From Sphingobium sufflavum (GTDB taxonomy: Bacteria > Pseudomonadota > Alphaproteobacteria > Sphingomonadales > Sphingomonadaceae), in contig NZ_JAJSSH010000001.1 in assembly GCF_021403115.1 (NCBI RefSeq), forward strand, positions 1 through 64,000: a stretch of DNA of 64,000 nucleotides. The letters are read 5' to 3'. Positions within the stretch are counted from its first letter, which is position 1. Each line of letters starts with the position of its first letter. A model generated the notes under the pieces. It was not told the origin of the DNA. It made no database searches and saw nothing but the letters and a program-made list of their open reading frames with translations. Positions 8,889 to 19,412 of the stretch are shown here, in pieces. A program made the translations under genes and the position numbers.

Positions 8889-8917
8889 TTGCATAATCAC
8901 ATTGCAGTGTGATTATG
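8889..8917 (+). promoter_or_regulatory. palindromic operator candidate over a promoter, upstream of HTH-ribB
   Basis: CATAATCACA (8892-8901) and its exact reverse complement TGTGATTATG (8908-8917) are separated by 6 nt. A further half-site TGTGATT occurs at 8876-8882, just after the ribE stop. A plausible promoter, TTGCAT (8889-8894), 16 nt, GATTAT (8911-8916), is covered by the palindrome. It ends 21 nt before the ATG of the HTH-RibB gene, in the only sizeable gap between ribE and ribB. The inference is an operator bound by the HTH domain encoded just downstream; not proven. Confidence 0.6.
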
Positions 8918-8938
8918 GCGCCAAAGGAAGAAAAAGTC

Positions 8939-10225
8939 ATGTCCACGGCACTTATCGAAAATCTGCGCACCCTCGTCACCGATGGCGGCATGTCCCGGTC
9001 CGGCCTGGCGCGCGCCGCCGGCCTCCACGCCAACAGCCTGCGCCGTCTGGGCGAAGTCGACTGGAACCCCACCGCCGACACGCTGGCGAAGCTGGAAACC
9101 TATCTGCTCAAGCGCGAGGGCGGCACCGCGCTCGCCAGCCCGGAAGAGATCATCAACGAGGCCCGCAACGGCCGCATGTTCATCCTGGTCGATGACGAGG
9201 ACCGGGAGAATGAGGGCGACCTGGTCATCCCCGCCCAGATGGCGACGCCGGATGCGATCAACTTCATGGCGACGCACGGGCGCGGCCTGATCTGCCTGAC
9301 GCTGACCCGCGAACGGGTGGAGCAGCTCGACCTCGGCCTGATGAGCCGCAACAATGGCACCCGGCACGAAACCGCCTTCACCGTTTCCATCGAGGCGCGC
9401 GAAGGCGTGACCACCGGGATCAGTGCCGCCGACCGCGCGCGCACCGTGTCGGTCGCCATCGACGCCTCCAAGGGCAAGGCCGACATCGTCACGCCCGGCC
9501 ACGTCTTCCCGCTGATCGCCAAGGACGGCGGCGTGCTGGTCCGCACCGGCCATACGGAGGCCGCGGTGGACGTGGCGCGGCTGGCCGGCCTGAACCCGTC
9601 CGGCGTGATCTGCGAGATCATGAAGGACGACGGCACGATGGCGCGCCTCGACGACCTGATCCCCTTTGCGCAGAAGCATAAGCTGAAGATCGGCACGATC
9701 CGCGACCTGATCGCCTATCGCCGCAAGCATGACCATCTGATCGAGAAGCGGGCCGAAGCCCGCTTCACCAGCCAGTTCGGCGGCGACTGGACGGCCATCA
9801 CCTTCTTTAACCGGGCGACGGGCGACGAGACGCTGGCGCTGGTCAAGGGCCGGATCGACCCCGACAGCCCCACGCTGGTCCGCATGCACACCGTATCCGT
9901 CTTTGCCGACATTTTGGGCGAGGACAGCGCGCGGACCGGCATGTTGCACCGCGCGATGGAGATCGTCGGCGAGGCGGGCAATGGCGTGGTCGTCATCCTC
10001 AACCATCCCGCCGGCAAGCTGGCCCGATCCTTCGAAATCCGCGAGGAAATGCGCGCGGGCAAGAACCCGCCGCTGGAGGAATTGCGCGACTATGGCGTCG
10101 GCGCGCAGATATTGGCGGAACTGGGCGTGCATGACATGGTCCTGCTGTCCAACAGCAACCAGAGCCTGATTGCCCTTGACGGCTATGACCTTGCCGTGGT
10201 CGGGCACCAGCCGATTACCCTCTGA
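8939..10225 (+). CDS. ribB: HTH-RibB-(degenerate RibA) fusion: DHBP synthase
   Basis: 428 residues in three parts. Residues 1-60 form a helix-turn-helix of XRE-like type ([16 protein letters not shown]). Residues about 65-265 are 3,4-dihydroxy-2-butanone-4-phosphate synthase, with [10 protein letters not shown] at 85-94, RHETAFTVS at 142-150 and [15 protein letters not shown] from 204. Residues about 275-428 resemble GTP cyclohydrolase II but lack the zinc cysteines of the CLTGD...RCDC region (here [18 protein letters not shown]) and the EGRxIGL arginine motif (here HPAGKLA), so this part is probably inactive. Start: ATG 8939 with AAAGGAAG 8 nt upstream. It supplies the four-carbon unit for RibH. 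An active RibA is presumably encoded elsewhere. Confidence 0.93.
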   Translation: MSTALIENLRTLVTDGGMSRSGLARAAGLHANSLRRLGEVDWNPTADTLAKLETYLLKREGGTALASPEEIINEARNGRMFILVDDEDRENEGDLVIPAQMATPDAINFMATHGRGLICLTLTRERVEQLDLGLMSRNNGTRHETAFTVSIEAREGVTTGISAADRARTVSVAIDASKGKADIVTPGHVFPLIAKDGGVLVRTGHTEAAVDVARLAGLNPSGVICEIMKDDGTMARLDDLIPFAQKHKLKIGTIRDLIAYRRKHDHLIEKRAEARFTSQFGGDWTAITFFNRATGDETLALVKGRIDPDSPTLVRMHTVSVFADILGEDSARTGMLHRAMEIVGEAGNGVVVILNHPAGKLARSFEIREEMRAGKNPPLEELRDYGVGAQILAELGVHDMVLLSNSNQSLIALDGYDLAVVGHQPITL

Positions 10226-10241
10226 GACAGAGAGACATACC

Positions 10242-10664
10242 ATGGCCAAGTTCCTGATCGTCGAGGCGCGCTTCTACGACCATCTCAACGACATGCTGAT
10301 CGCGGGCGCACAGGCCGCGTTCGACGAGGCGGGGCATAAATATGACGTGCTGACCGTGCCCGGCGCGCTGGAAGTGCCCGGCGCGATCGCCATCGCGGCG
10401 GAGAGCGGCCGCTATGACGGCTTTGTCGGCATCGGCGTGGTGATCCGCGGCGAGACCTATCATTTCGAGGTCGTCTCGAACGAGAGCGCACGCGGCCTGA
10501 TGGCGCTGAGCATGGACGGCATCGCCATCGGCAATGGCATATTGACCGTGGAGAATGAGGCGCAGGCGCTGGAACGCGCCGACTCCACCCGCAAGGACAA
10601 GGGCGGCGAAGCGGCCAAGGCGGCGATCCGCATGCTGGAGCTGGTCACGACCTATCGCGGGTAA
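10242..10664 (+). CDS. ribH: 6,7-dimethyl-8-ribityllumazine synthase
   Basis: 140 residues, a short lumazine synthase. Recognisable segments are [31 protein letters not shown] and [21 protein letters not shown], the last holding the substrate-binding and catalytic His region. It joins the RibB and RibD products into lumazine. ATG 10242 lies 16 nt after ribB. Last gene of the riboflavin cluster, followed by a GC-rich hairpin. Confidence 0.95.
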   Translation: MAKFLIVEARFYDHLNDMLIAGAQAAFDEAGHKYDVLTVPGALEVPGAIAIAAESGRYDGFVGIGVVIRGETYHFEVVSNESARGLMALSMDGIAIGNGILTVENEAQALERADSTRKDKGGEAAKAAIRMLELVTTYRG

Positions 10665-10671
10665 AGGGAAT

Positions 10672-10718
10672 GGGGCGGGCGCGCCGGGGCGGAAACCGCC
10701 GCGCGCCCACCCCGCCCC
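10672..10718. terminator. GC-rich hairpin between convergent ribH and SDR genes
   Basis: GGGGCGGG (10672-10679) pairs with CCCGCCCC (10711-10718). Inner arms around GGCGG-aaa-CCGCC extend the stem. There is no long T-run on either side, so it may act as a bidirectional mRNA end rather than a classical intrinsic terminator. Confidence 0.5.
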
Positions 10719-10719
10719 G

Positions 10720-11475
10720 TTACAGCCGGGCGTAAACACTCCCGCCGTCGACCGCGATAATTTGTCCGGTGATGAAGGCCGCACCGTCGGAGAGCAGGAA
10801 CTTCACCGCCTCCGCATGATCCTGCGGCGTGCCCAGCCGCTTGATCGCCAGATCCTGCAACCGGCTGTCCTGCCATTGCGGCGGCACCTGTTCCTGCATC
10901 GCGGCGGTGTCCGTCATGCCCGGCGCGATGGCGTTGATGCGGATATTCTTCGGTCCCAGTTCGCGCGCCAGTGACAGGACCAGCGCGTTCACCCCCGCCT
11001 TGGCCACGCCATAATGACCGCCGCCCAGCCATGCGGCGGTGCTGCTGGTGCAGACGATGGCGCCGCCGCCCACCTTTTCGATATGCGGCGCGACCGCGCG
11101 CGTGACGATCAGCCCGCCGAACAGGTTGATCTGGAAATGGTGCATCAGCACGTCCCAGTCCATGCTGAGCAGCCCGCCCCGCGCCATGCCGCCGAACAGG
11201 GCGGCGTTGTTGACCAGATAGTCGATACGCCCGAATCGGTCGATGGCGGCCGTCGCCAGCGCCTCCGCCGAATCGGGAGAGGCGATGTCCACGGGCAGGA
11301 AGACCGCGTCATGCCCGGCGGCGGTCAGGCTGTCGGCTGTCGCGCGGCCCTTTTCCGCGCTGACATCCGCGACCACGACCTTCAGCCCCGCCTTCGCCAG
11401 CCCGGTCGCGATCCCCGCGCCGATGCCGCCCGCACCACCGCCGGTCACGATGGCGACCTTCCCCGAATACCGCAT
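10720..11475 (-). CDS. short-chain dehydrogenase/reductase
   Basis: 251 residues, classical SDR. The cofactor motif is VTGGGAGGIGAG (about residues 10-21), then NNAALFGG (about 88), catalytic Ser in CTSSTAAWLG and the catalytic pair GHYGVAKAG (YxxxK). It ends with ITGQIIAVDGGSVY. The Asp near residue 36 (VVADVS) suggests NAD(H) preference. Substrate unknown. Start: ATG 11475, with AGGAGAG just upstream. It stands alone, divergent from ahpC. Confidence 0.9.
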   Translation of the reverse strand: MRYSGKVAIVTGGGAGGIGAGIATGLAKAGLKVVVADVSAEKGRATADSLTAAGHDAVFLPVDIASPDSAEALATAAIDRFGRIDYLVNNAALFGGMARGGLLSMDWDVLMHHFQINLFGGLIVTRAVAPHIEKVGGGAIVCTSSTAAWLGGGHYGVAKAGVNALVLSLARELGPKNIRINAIAPGMTDTAAMQEQVPPQWQDSRLQDLAIKRLGTPQDHAEAVKFLLSDGAAFITGQIIAVDGGSVYARL

Positions 11476-11654
11476 GCCTCTCTCCTGTCCTTTTGCCGGA
11501 GTGTGGCACAGGCGGACGGCGGCGGGAATGGCGTTGACGGAAGGACAGGGTCCGTCCTCAAACCCTCCCCCGCCACTGCCATCGCCCTGACATATGCGCG
11601 CGCCAGAAACGTCGGTGGCGCCTTGCATGCACCCCCGCTGACAATCGACTAAAC

Positions 11655-11678
11655 CGATTATAGCGAGCAAACTTATCG
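11655..11678 (+). promoter_or_regulatory. possible OxyR-like operator upstream of ahpC
   Basis: An AT-rich partial dyad, CGATTATAG...ACTTATCG, sits about 63 nt upstream of the ahpC ATG. It loosely resembles the ATAG-N7-CTAT half-site of OxyR, the usual regulator of ahpCF in proteobacteria. The match is imperfect and no oxyR gene is visible in the window, so this is only a suggestion. Confidence 0.28.
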
Positions 11679-11740
11679 TTTTCGCTTTTTACCGGGCGGC
11701 GGCTAGAGAGGCTCCCGTCATGACAACCGAAGGAATGTGT

Positions 11741-12304
11741 ATGTCCGTTATCAGCACCAAGATCCTGCCCTTCAGCGCGACCGCCTTCAAGGAAGGCAAG
11801 TTCGTGGACCTGACCGAGTCCGACGTGATCGGCAAGTGGGCCGTGTTCTTCTTCTATCCGGCGGACTTCACCTTCGTCTGCCCGACCGAGCTGGAAGACC
11901 TGGCCGACATCTATCCTACGCTCCAGGGCCTGGGCGTCGAAGTCTATGGCGTGTCCACCGACACCCATTTCAGCCACAAGGCCTGGCACGACAGCTCGCC
12001 CGCCATCGGCAAGGTGAACTATTACCTCGTCGGCGACCAGAACCACACCATCACGAAGAATTTCGACGTGCTGCGTGAAGGCGTCGGCCTGGCCGACCGT
12101 GGCACGTTCGTCGTCGATCCCGAAGGCACGATCCAGCTGGTCGAGATCACCCCGGAAGGCGTCGGCCGCAACGCCGCCGAGCTGCTCCGCAAGATCAAGG
12201 CTCTCCAGTACTGGGTCAGCCATCCGGGTGAAGTGTGCCCCGCCAAGTGGGAAGAGGGTGAAGCCACGCTCGCCCCGTCGCTCGACCTCGTGGGCAAGAT
12301 CTAA
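11741..12304 (+). CDS. ahpC: alkyl hydroperoxide reductase peroxiredoxin subunit
   Basis: 187 residues, typical 2-Cys peroxiredoxin AhpC. The peroxidatic Cys is in DFTFVCPTE (Cys47) and the resolving Cys in [10 protein letters not shown] near the C-terminus. It reduces H2O2 and organic hydroperoxides, recycled by AhpF encoded next. Start: ATG 11741, with GAAGGA 6 nt upstream. A strong hairpin separates it from ahpF, consistent with the usual excess of AhpC over AhpF. Confidence 0.97.
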   Translation: MSVISTKILPFSATAFKEGKFVDLTESDVIGKWAVFFFYPADFTFVCPTELEDLADIYPTLQGLGVEVYGVSTDTHFSHKAWHDSSPAIGKVNYYLVGDQNHTITKNFDVLREGVGLADRGTFVVDPEGTIQLVEITPEGVGRNAAELLRKIKALQYWVSHPGEVCPAKWEEGEATLAPSLDLVGKI

Positions 12305-12317
12305 GCCCTGACTATCC

Positions 12318-12353
12318 GCCGGTCCCGGAGCCTTCGCTGGCTCCGGGACCGGC
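12318..12353 (+). terminator. strong intercistronic hairpin between ahpC and ahpF
   Basis: A perfect 15-bp GC-rich stem (12318-12332 with 12339-12353) closes on a TTCGCT loop. No T-run follows, so it is unlikely to terminate fully. It probably protects the ahpC message end or partly attenuates read-through into ahpF. Confidence 0.75.
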
Positions 12354-12385
12354 ACCCCGACCACCTTATTCAAAGGAGTTCCGCC

Positions 12386-13969
12386 ATGCTCGATGCCACG
12401 ATCAAGAGCCAGTTGCAGGCCTATATGGCCAATATCCGGCACCCCATCGAGCTGGTTCCCTCGCTCGACACCAGCGCCAAGGCCGCAGAATTGCGCCAGT
12501 TGCTGGAAGAGATTGCGGGCATGAGCGACCTTGTGTCCCTCGCCGCCGATGAAGGGGACGCTCGCAAGCCGTCGTTCCGCATCAGCCGGGCGGGGGAGAC
12601 GACAGGCATCCGCTTTGCCGGCATCCCGCTGGGCCATGAATTCACCAGCCTCGTCCTCGCGCTGCTGTGGACCGGCGGCCATCCGCCGAAGTTCAGCGAC
12701 GACGTGATCGAACAGGTCAAGGCGCTGGACGGCGATTTCGATTTCGAAGTCTATTTCTCCCTCTCGTGCCAGAACTGCCCCGACGTGGTGCAGGCGCTGA
12801 CTCTGATGAGCGTGCTCAACCCACGCATCAAGGCGACGGCGATCGACGGCGCCTTCTTCAAGGAGGAGGTGGAAAGCCGCAAGGTGATGGCGGTGCCGTC
12901 CGTCTATCTGAACGGCGAGAGCTTTGGGCAGGGCCGCATGGAGCTGGAGCAGATCCTCGCGAAGCTGGACACCGGATCGGTGGCGAAAGCGGCGGAGAAG
13001 ATCGCGGCGAAGGAGGCGTTCGACGTCCTTGTCGTCGGCGGCGGTCCCGCCGGGGCGGCGGCGGCCATCTATGCCGCGCGCAAGGGCATCCGCACCGGCG
13101 TCGTCGCGGAGCGTTTCGGCGGGCAGGTGCTCGACACCATGGCGATCGAGAATTTCATCTCTGTCTCCCATACGGAGGGGCCGAAGCTGGCCGCGCATCT
13201 GGAACAGCACGTCAAGGACTATGACGTGGACATCATCAACCTCCAGAAGGCGGTGCAGTTGATCCCCGCGAAGGGGCCAAACGGCCTGACCGAGGTGAAG
13301 CTGGAGAGCGGGGCGTCGCTGAAGGCGAAGACCGTGATCCTGTCCACCGGCGCGCGCTGGCGGCAGATGAACGTGCCGGGCGAGGATGAATATCGCAATC
13401 GCGGCGTGGCCTATTGCCCGCATTGCGACGGCCCCCTCTACAAGGGCAAGCGGGTCGCGGTAATCGGCGGCGGCAATTCGGGCGTCGAGGCGGCGATCGA
13501 CCTGGCCGGTCTGGCGAGCCACGTCACGCTGGTCGAGTTCGACAGCCAGTTGCGCGCCGATGCGGTGTTGCAGCGGAAACTGGCGAGCCTGCCCAACACG
13601 ACGGTCATCACCTCCGCGCTGACGACCGAAGTGCATGGCGATGGCGAGAAGGTGATCGGCCTGACCTACAAGGATCGCAACAGCGACCAGTCGCACCTGA
13701 TCGAGCTGGAGGGCATTTTCGTCCAGATCGGCCTCGTCCCCAACACCGAATGGCTCAAGGACAGCATCGGCCTGAGCAACCGGGGCGAGATCGAGATCGA
13801 CCATCGCGGCCACACGACGATCGACGGCGTGTTCGCGGCGGGCGACTGCACCACCGTACCATACAAGCAGATCGTCATCGCCATGGGGCAGGGATCGACC
13901 GCCGCGCTTTCAGCCTTCGACCATCTGATCCGCCTTCCCGCCGTGGAAGAGGCGCTGGCGGCGGAATGA
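12386..13969 (+). CDS. ahpF: alkyl hydroperoxide reductase flavoprotein subunit
   Basis: 527 residues. The N-terminal double thioredoxin fold (about 1-200) has the redox CxxC in [11 protein letters not shown] (Cys128/Cys131). The FAD motif is [15 protein letters not shown] (about 213). The thioredoxin-reductase-like CPHC pair lies near 345, followed by the NAD(P)H motif [13 protein letters not shown]. The C-terminal FAD segment is [12 protein letters not shown]. It transfers electrons from NADH to AhpC. AAAGGAG precedes the ATG at 12386. Downstream of ahpC in one operon. Confidence 0.97.
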   Translation: MLDATIKSQLQAYMANIRHPIELVPSLDTSAKAAELRQLLEEIAGMSDLVSLAADEGDARKPSFRISRAGETTGIRFAGIPLGHEFTSLVLALLWTGGHPPKFSDDVIEQVKALDGDFDFEVYFSLSCQNCPDVVQALTLMSVLNPRIKATAIDGAFFKEEVESRKVMAVPSVYLNGESFGQGRMELEQILAKLDTGSVAKAAEKIAAKEAFDVLVVGGGPAGAAAAIYAARKGIRTGVVAERFGGQVLDTMAIENFISVSHTEGPKLAAHLEQHVKDYDVDIINLQKAVQLIPAKGPNGLTEVKLESGASLKAKTVILSTGARWRQMNVPGEDEYRNRGVAYCPHCDGPLYKGKRVAVIGGGNSGVEAAIDLAGLASHVTLVEFDSQLRADAVLQRKLASLPNTTVITSALTTEVHGDGEKVIGLTYKDRNSDQSHLIELEGIFVQIGLVPNTEWLKDSIGLSNRGEIEIDHRGHTTIDGVFAAGDCTTVPYKQIVIAMGQGSTAALSAFDHLIRLPAVEEALAAE

Positions 13970-14265
13970 CGCGATGGCCCTCTTTCCCGCATCATGGCGG
14001 GGGAGGGGGTCGCCGTTGCGATGCCGGGAATGGTTGCGGTCCGTCGATTGGCGGGCATCGGGGCACCGCCACCGGTTGGAGGATTGCGCTGAAACGCTTT
14101 CCCCTCGCCTCGTTCGGAGCGAAACTGTCATAGCCCTGCAAGCATGCCGATTTTCAATGGGATCGGTGGATAGGCACCGTCCATAAAGCCGGACCGTCGA
14201 TACAGGCTGACCATGAATCGGGGCTTGGCGATCAGGCCCACGGGATCAGGCCAGGGTGGCAACTT
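13970..14265. other. intergenic region, 296 nt, no gene seen
   Basis: Between the convergent ahpF and GGDEF genes. No convincing ORF or T-tailed hairpin was noticed. Confidence 0.4.
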
Positions 14266-15264
14266 TCACGCCGCCTCGCGCATCCCGCCCTTGCAGATGG
14301 TGCGGTTGCGCCCGCTGTTCTTCGCTTCATAAAGCGAATGGTCCGCCTCCCGCAGCGCCTCGCTGGGGTCGCAAGTCGTGGTCGCGATGCCGGCGGAAAA
14401 TGTCACCTGTCCGATCATCTCGTCCGTGTCGCGAACGCGGAAATTGCGCTCGGAGACCGCCTCGCGCGCTTTCTCGACCAGCGCGAACGCCTGATCCACA
14501 TCCACGTCGGTCAGGATGGCGACAAATTCCTCGCCCCCGAAGCGCGCCACCGTGTGGGGTCGCAAGATATCCTGCAACGTCTCCGCCACCGCCTTCAGCA
14601 CGCGGTCGCCGACCGCATGGCCGAAGCGGTCGTTGACCAGCTTGAAATGGTCTACGTCGCAAAAGGCGATGGTGATGCGGGTGCCCTGCGCGATAAGGGT
14701 CTGCATTTCCCGGTCCACGGCGCGGCGATTGGGCAGGTTGGTGAGTGCGTCGCGCGTCGCGTCGTCGCGCGCGGCCTCCAGATCGAAACGCAGCCGCTCC
14801 GTCTCGCGCGTCGTCTCGGCCAGCTTGCGCTCGACCTCCGCCGTCTTGACGATCATGGCCTGCATGATGGTGAGCAGGTCGGCGCCGGACCCGATCGCCT
14901 CCACCCCCTGCGTCAAGTCGCGGTTGAACGCGCCCGTATCGCGCAGCGTGGCCGCCGCCAGTTCGCCAAAGGCCAGCGCCTGATGCCGCAACTGCGCCGC
15001 CTGATCCTCCGCCAGCGAGGGCATGGCCGCCGCCGCGCCGGTCGTACTGGCGCCGGACAGATCGTCGATATCCTGCTGCGACAGGCGCACGCCGTCGCTG
15101 ATGATGGCGTTGACCGCCTTGCGCAGGCCGCTGTCGACCCCGGTCACATACAGATAGGCGAAGCGATAGTTGGAGGGCGTGGAATCGAGCATGTTGGTGT
15201 CCAGGAAGCGGATCGCTTCCTCGGCTGTCTTGCGGTTCGCACTGCGCCTGCTCTTATTCTCCAC
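14266..15264 (-). CDS. diguanylate cyclase (GGDEF), novel N-terminal region
   Basis: 332 residues. The N-terminal about 140 residues contain NYRFAYLYVTGVDSGL and no recognised sensor. A predicted coiled coil (about 130-170, rich in Glu/Arg) leads to a C-terminal GGDEF domain starting at DALTNLPNRRAVD. The active site is ARFGGEEF and substrate-binding residues are in FCDVDHFKLVND. No RxxD inhibitory site is present at the usual place before GGEEF (LRPHTVARF instead), so product inhibition is probably absent. No membrane segment is seen, so cytoplasmic. It makes cyclic di-GMP. Confidence 0.9.
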   Translation of the reverse strand: MENKSRRSANRKTAEEAIRFLDTNMLDSTPSNYRFAYLYVTGVDSGLRKAVNAIISDGVRLSQQDIDDLSGASTTGAAAAMPSLAEDQAAQLRHQALAFGELAAATLRDTGAFNRDLTQGVEAIGSGADLLTIMQAMIVKTAEVERKLAETTRETERLRFDLEAARDDATRDALTNLPNRRAVDREMQTLIAQGTRITIAFCDVDHFKLVNDRFGHAVGDRVLKAVAETLQDILRPHTVARFGGEEFVAILTDVDVDQAFALVEKAREAVSERNFRVRDTDEMIGQVTFSAGIATTTCDPSEALREADHSLYEAKNSGRNRTICKGGMREAA

Positions 15265-15433
15265 GTCTTCCTCCGTCGACCATGGCTGGCGTGACTATAG
15301 GAAGTTTGGGTTAAAGGATCGTTGAGCTTGAGTAATTACCACCAAAGCGGTTGGGATTTTTTGTGCAGGAGCGATGGGGCCTTTCAAAGAGGAGCCGATA
15401 TACCCCGTTCCCGCTTCCCGCTATGGTGACGTA

Positions 15434-16147
15434 ATGGACAAATCTTCCACTTCGCGCGCCCCCTTTCCCACCCTATCGACGCTGGCCCATGTCGAAAGCT
15501 GGATCTTTGATCTCGACAATACGCTCTACCCGCCGGAAGCTGACCTGTTCGCGCTGATGGACGTGCGGATGACCGGCTATATCGCGCATCTGCTCAACCT
15601 GCCGCTGGAGGAAGCCCGCGTCCTGCAAAAGGGCTGGTTCCGCGACCATGGCAACACCCTGTCCGGCCTGATGCACCATCATGACATCGACCCGTGCGAT
15701 TTCCTGGCGCATGTCCATGACATCGCGCTGGACCGGCTGTCGCCCGATCCGGTGCTGCGCGACATGATCGAGCGGCTGCCGGGCCGCCGCCTGATCTACA
15801 CCAATGGCGATGCGGACTATGCGGGCCGGGTGCTGGAGCGGCTGGAACTGACCGGCCTGTTCGAATGTGTGCATGATATTCACGCCTGCGCCTATGTGCC
15901 CAAGCCGCAGCCGCCGGGCTATGCGACACTGTGCGCCGCCTATGCCGTCGATCCGACGCGCGCGACCTTTTTCGAGGACATGGCGCGCAACCTGGCGCCC
16001 GCAAAGGCGCTGGGCATGACCACCGTCTGGCTGAACAACGGGTCCGAATGGGGCGCCGACATCGGCACGGAGGGTTCACACAGGGATTTTATCGACTATG
16101 AAACCCCCGCGCTCGCGCCGTTCCTGACGGCGCTGTTCAAAGAGTAA
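15434..16147 (+). CDS. HAD-family pyrimidine 5'-nucleotidase-like phosphatase
   Basis: 237 residues. Motif I is [17 protein letters not shown] (nucleophile Asp near residue 25) and motif II is [10 protein letters not shown]. Motif III is the Lys in [10 protein letters not shown] and motif IV the Glu/Asp of [11 protein letters not shown]. The DLDNTLYP form is typical of the pyrimidine 5'-nucleotidase (SDT1/PPM1) group. Substrate inferred only. Start: ATG 15434 rather than 15374, because the conserved domain begins soon after. dapD follows 14 nt downstream and is probably cotranscribed. Confidence 0.88.
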   Translation: MDKSSTSRAPFPTLSTLAHVESWIFDLDNTLYPPEADLFALMDVRMTGYIAHLLNLPLEEARVLQKGWFRDHGNTLSGLMHHHDIDPCDFLAHVHDIALDRLSPDPVLRDMIERLPGRRLIYTNGDADYAGRVLERLELTGLFECVHDIHACAYVPKPQPPGYATLCAAYAVDPTRATFFEDMARNLAPAKALGMTTVWLNNGSEWGADIGTEGSHRDFIDYETPALAPFLTALFKE

Positions 16148-16161
16148 GGGGACGCCTCGCC

Positions 16162-17001
16162 ATGACCCAGTCACTGATCGCCACCATCGACGCCGCGTGG
16201 GAAGACCGCGCCAATATTGCCTTCTCCACCCAGGGCGACGTGCGCCAGGCGGTCGATGCTGCGCTTGCCCTGCTCGATTCCGGCAAGGCCCGCGTGGCCG
16301 AGCCGACCTCCGACGGGTGGCAGATCAACCAGTGGCTCAAGAAGGCGGTGCTGCTGTCCTTCCGCCTGAACGACAACAAGCTGGTCCAGGGCGCGCCCGG
16401 CGGCAGCAGCTGGTTCGACAAGGTGCCGACGAAGTTCGAAGGCTGGGACGAGGCGAAATTCCGCGAGGCGGGTTTCCGCGCGGTACCGGGCGCCTTTGCC
16501 CGTTCCGGCGCGTACATCGCCAAGAGCGTCATCCTGATGCCCAGCTTCGTCAACATCGGCGCGTTCGTCGATGAAGGCACGATGGTCGACACCTGGGTAA
16601 CGGTCGGCAGCTGCGCGCAGATCGGCAAGAATGTCCACCTGTCCGGCGGCGTCGGCATCGGCGGCGTGCTGGAGCCGCTCCAGGCCGACCCGGTCATCAT
16701 CGAGGACGGCGCGTTCATCGGCGCACGGTCGGAGATCGTCGAGGGCGTGCGCGTCGGCAAGGGCGCGGTCATCTCCATGGGCGTCTATATCGGCAAGTCG
16801 ACCAAGATCGTGGACCGCAACACGGGCGAGATCTTCATGGGCGAAGTGCCGCCCTATTCGGTCGTCGTCCCCGGCGCGCTGCCCGGCAAGCCGCTGCCCG
16901 ACGGCACGCCCGGTCCCAGCCTCTATTGCGCGGTGATCGTGAAGCGCGTGGACGAGCAGACCCGCGCGAAGACCGAAATCAACGAGCTGCTGCGCGACTG
17001 A
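16162..17001 (+). CDS. dapD: tetrahydrodipicolinate N-succinyltransferase
   Basis: 279 residues. The N-terminal helical domain is followed by a left-handed beta-helix of hexapeptide repeats (about 105-225, for example [20 protein letters not shown] and [20 protein letters not shown]). It succinylates tetrahydrodipicolinate in the succinylase route to meso-diaminopimelate and lysine. The start has TAAGGGGA upstream; preceded closely by the HAD phosphatase gene. Confidence 0.97.
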   Translation: MTQSLIATIDAAWEDRANIAFSTQGDVRQAVDAALALLDSGKARVAEPTSDGWQINQWLKKAVLLSFRLNDNKLVQGAPGGSSWFDKVPTKFEGWDEAKFREAGFRAVPGAFARSGAYIAKSVILMPSFVNIGAFVDEGTMVDTWVTVGSCAQIGKNVHLSGGVGIGGVLEPLQADPVIIEDGAFIGARSEIVEGVRVGKGAVISMGVYIGKSTKIVDRNTGEIFMGEVPPYSVVVPGALPGKPLPDGTPGPSLYCAVIVKRVDEQTRAKTEINELLRD

Positions 17002-17215
17002 TCGGTACGATAGCGGTCATGGCCCGGTGAGGCCGTGACCGCTGTTGACTGTAGGGGGAACTCGCCGGCCCTTCGCCCTGAGCGGGTGAGATCGAAGAGC
17101 GGGCAAAGCCCAATGGCCGTTTTTCTTCCCAGGCCATGTTCGAAAAAAAATACGGTCCTTCGGCAAGCTCAGGACGAGCGGGATGGACATTCGCCGCCCC
17201 GCACCTCGCCGCTCC
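17002..17215. repeat. intergenic region with REP-like repeats
   Basis: It contains CCCTTCGCCCTGAGC (from about 17070) and TCCTTCGGCAAGCTCAGGACG (about 17157-17177). These resemble the dispersed CCTTCGACAGGCTCAGGA-type repeats common in sphingomonad and other proteobacterial genomes. It lies between the convergent dapD and aldo/keto reductase genes, where such elements often sit. An 8-A run follows at about 17143-17150. Confidence 0.5.
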
Positions 17216-18340
<1,125 letters not shown>

Positions 18341-18368
18341 TCACACAAGACGGGCAAAGGAGAGGCTT

Positions 18369-19397
18369 GTGGCGACAGGTCCGGCACGGGTGGAGGAAGA
18401 AGCGGCGATCGACCGCGATCGGCCCATCGTCGATCCGCATCATCATCTGTGGGACATCAAGGCCGCGCCGGGATCGCTCCAGACGCCGCAGACCTTTTTG
18501 CTGCCCGACATGGCGGAGACGGTCGCGCGCAGCGGCCATGCCATCGTGCAGACCGTCGCGGTGGAGTGCGGGGCCATGTATCGCGCCGATGGGCCGGAGC
18601 TGATGAAACCACTGGGCGAGGTGGAGTTCCTGCGCGGCATGGCGGCGATGAGCGCGAGCGGCGACTATGGTCCCTGCCGCATCGGGGGCGCCATCGTCGC
18701 GGGCGCGAACCTGTCGCTGGGCGAGGCTGTCCTGCCGCTGCTGGAGGCGCAGGCCGCCGCCGCCGGTGGCCGCCTGCGCGGGGTGCGGGCGCACACCGCC
18801 TGGCGCGCGGCGGGCATGTTCGGCTTTCCCTGCGCGCCGGAGGGAAGGGGCACGATGCTCTCGGCCGGTTTCGTCGCGGGAGCGCGGCGGCTGGAGCGGC
18901 TGGGCCTCAGCCTCGACCTATGGTGTTTCCATGGACAGATCGGGGAGGTGGCGGCGCTGGCCGATGCCGTGCCCGGCCTGTCGATCATCCTCGACCATGT
19001 CGGCACGCCCGACCTTTCCGGTCCAGCGGGAGGCGAGGCGGAGGCGATGGCGCAATGGCGCGCGGCGATCCGCGACTTGGCCCGTCGCCCCAATGTCTGC
19101 GTCAAGATCGGCGGCATGGGCATGGACTGCACCGCGCCCATCGGCAGCCGTGCCGAACGCGCCCCGTCGGAGATATTGGCGGAGCGGTGGCGGCCCCTCG
19201 TCACCCCTGTCCTCGACGCCTTCACGCCCGCCCGCGCCCTGTTCGAGAGCAATTTTCCGCCCGATGCGGCGTCGGGCAGCTATGGCGCAATCTGGAACAG
19301 CTTCAAACGCATTGCATCCGCGCTGTCGGAAGACGAAAAGACCGCACTCTTTTCCGGCACCGCACGGCGCGTGTACCGGCTCGACCGACTCGACTGA
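18369..19397 (+). CDS. amidohydrolase family 2 (TIM-barrel) hydrolase/decarboxylase
   Basis: 342 residues. The metal-binding HxH is in VDPHHHLWDI near the N-terminus. Other conserved points are RGVRAHTAWR, the metal-site His of LDHVGTPD and the acidic residue in ALFESNFPPD. This is the amidohydrolase-2 group of lactonases and decarboxylases. Start: GTG 18369, chosen for AAAGGAGAG a few nt upstream; an in-frame ATG at 18333 is an alternative. It heads a plus-strand run with a LacI regulator, a nitronate monooxygenase and an enoyl-CoA hydratase, suggesting a small catabolic unit of unknown substrate. Confidence 0.85.
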   Translation: MATGPARVEEEAAIDRDRPIVDPHHHLWDIKAAPGSLQTPQTFLLPDMAETVARSGHAIVQTVAVECGAMYRADGPELMKPLGEVEFLRGMAAMSASGDYGPCRIGGAIVAGANLSLGEAVLPLLEAQAAAAGGRLRGVRAHTAWRAAGMFGFPCAPEGRGTMLSAGFVAGARRLERLGLSLDLWCFHGQIGEVAALADAVPGLSIILDHVGTPDLSGPAGGEAEAMAQWRAAIRDLARRPNVCVKIGGMGMDCTAPIGSRAERAPSEILAERWRPLVTPVLDAFTPARALFESNFPPDAASGSYGAIWNSFKRIASALSEDEKTALFSGTARRVYRLDRLD

Positions 19398-19412
19398 AAG
19401 GCAAGACCCGCA

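Noticed and set aside
8874..8938. FMN riboswitch before ribB
   Set aside because: The gap after ribE is only 65 nt and is occupied by the palindrome; an RFN element needs more than twice that.
11558..13813. 751-residue open frame on the minus strand opposite ahpC-ahpF
   Set aside because: It is antisense to two unmistakable genes. Its translation is rich in Arg, Asp, Gly and His without domain motifs, as expected of a shadow frame in GC-rich DNA.
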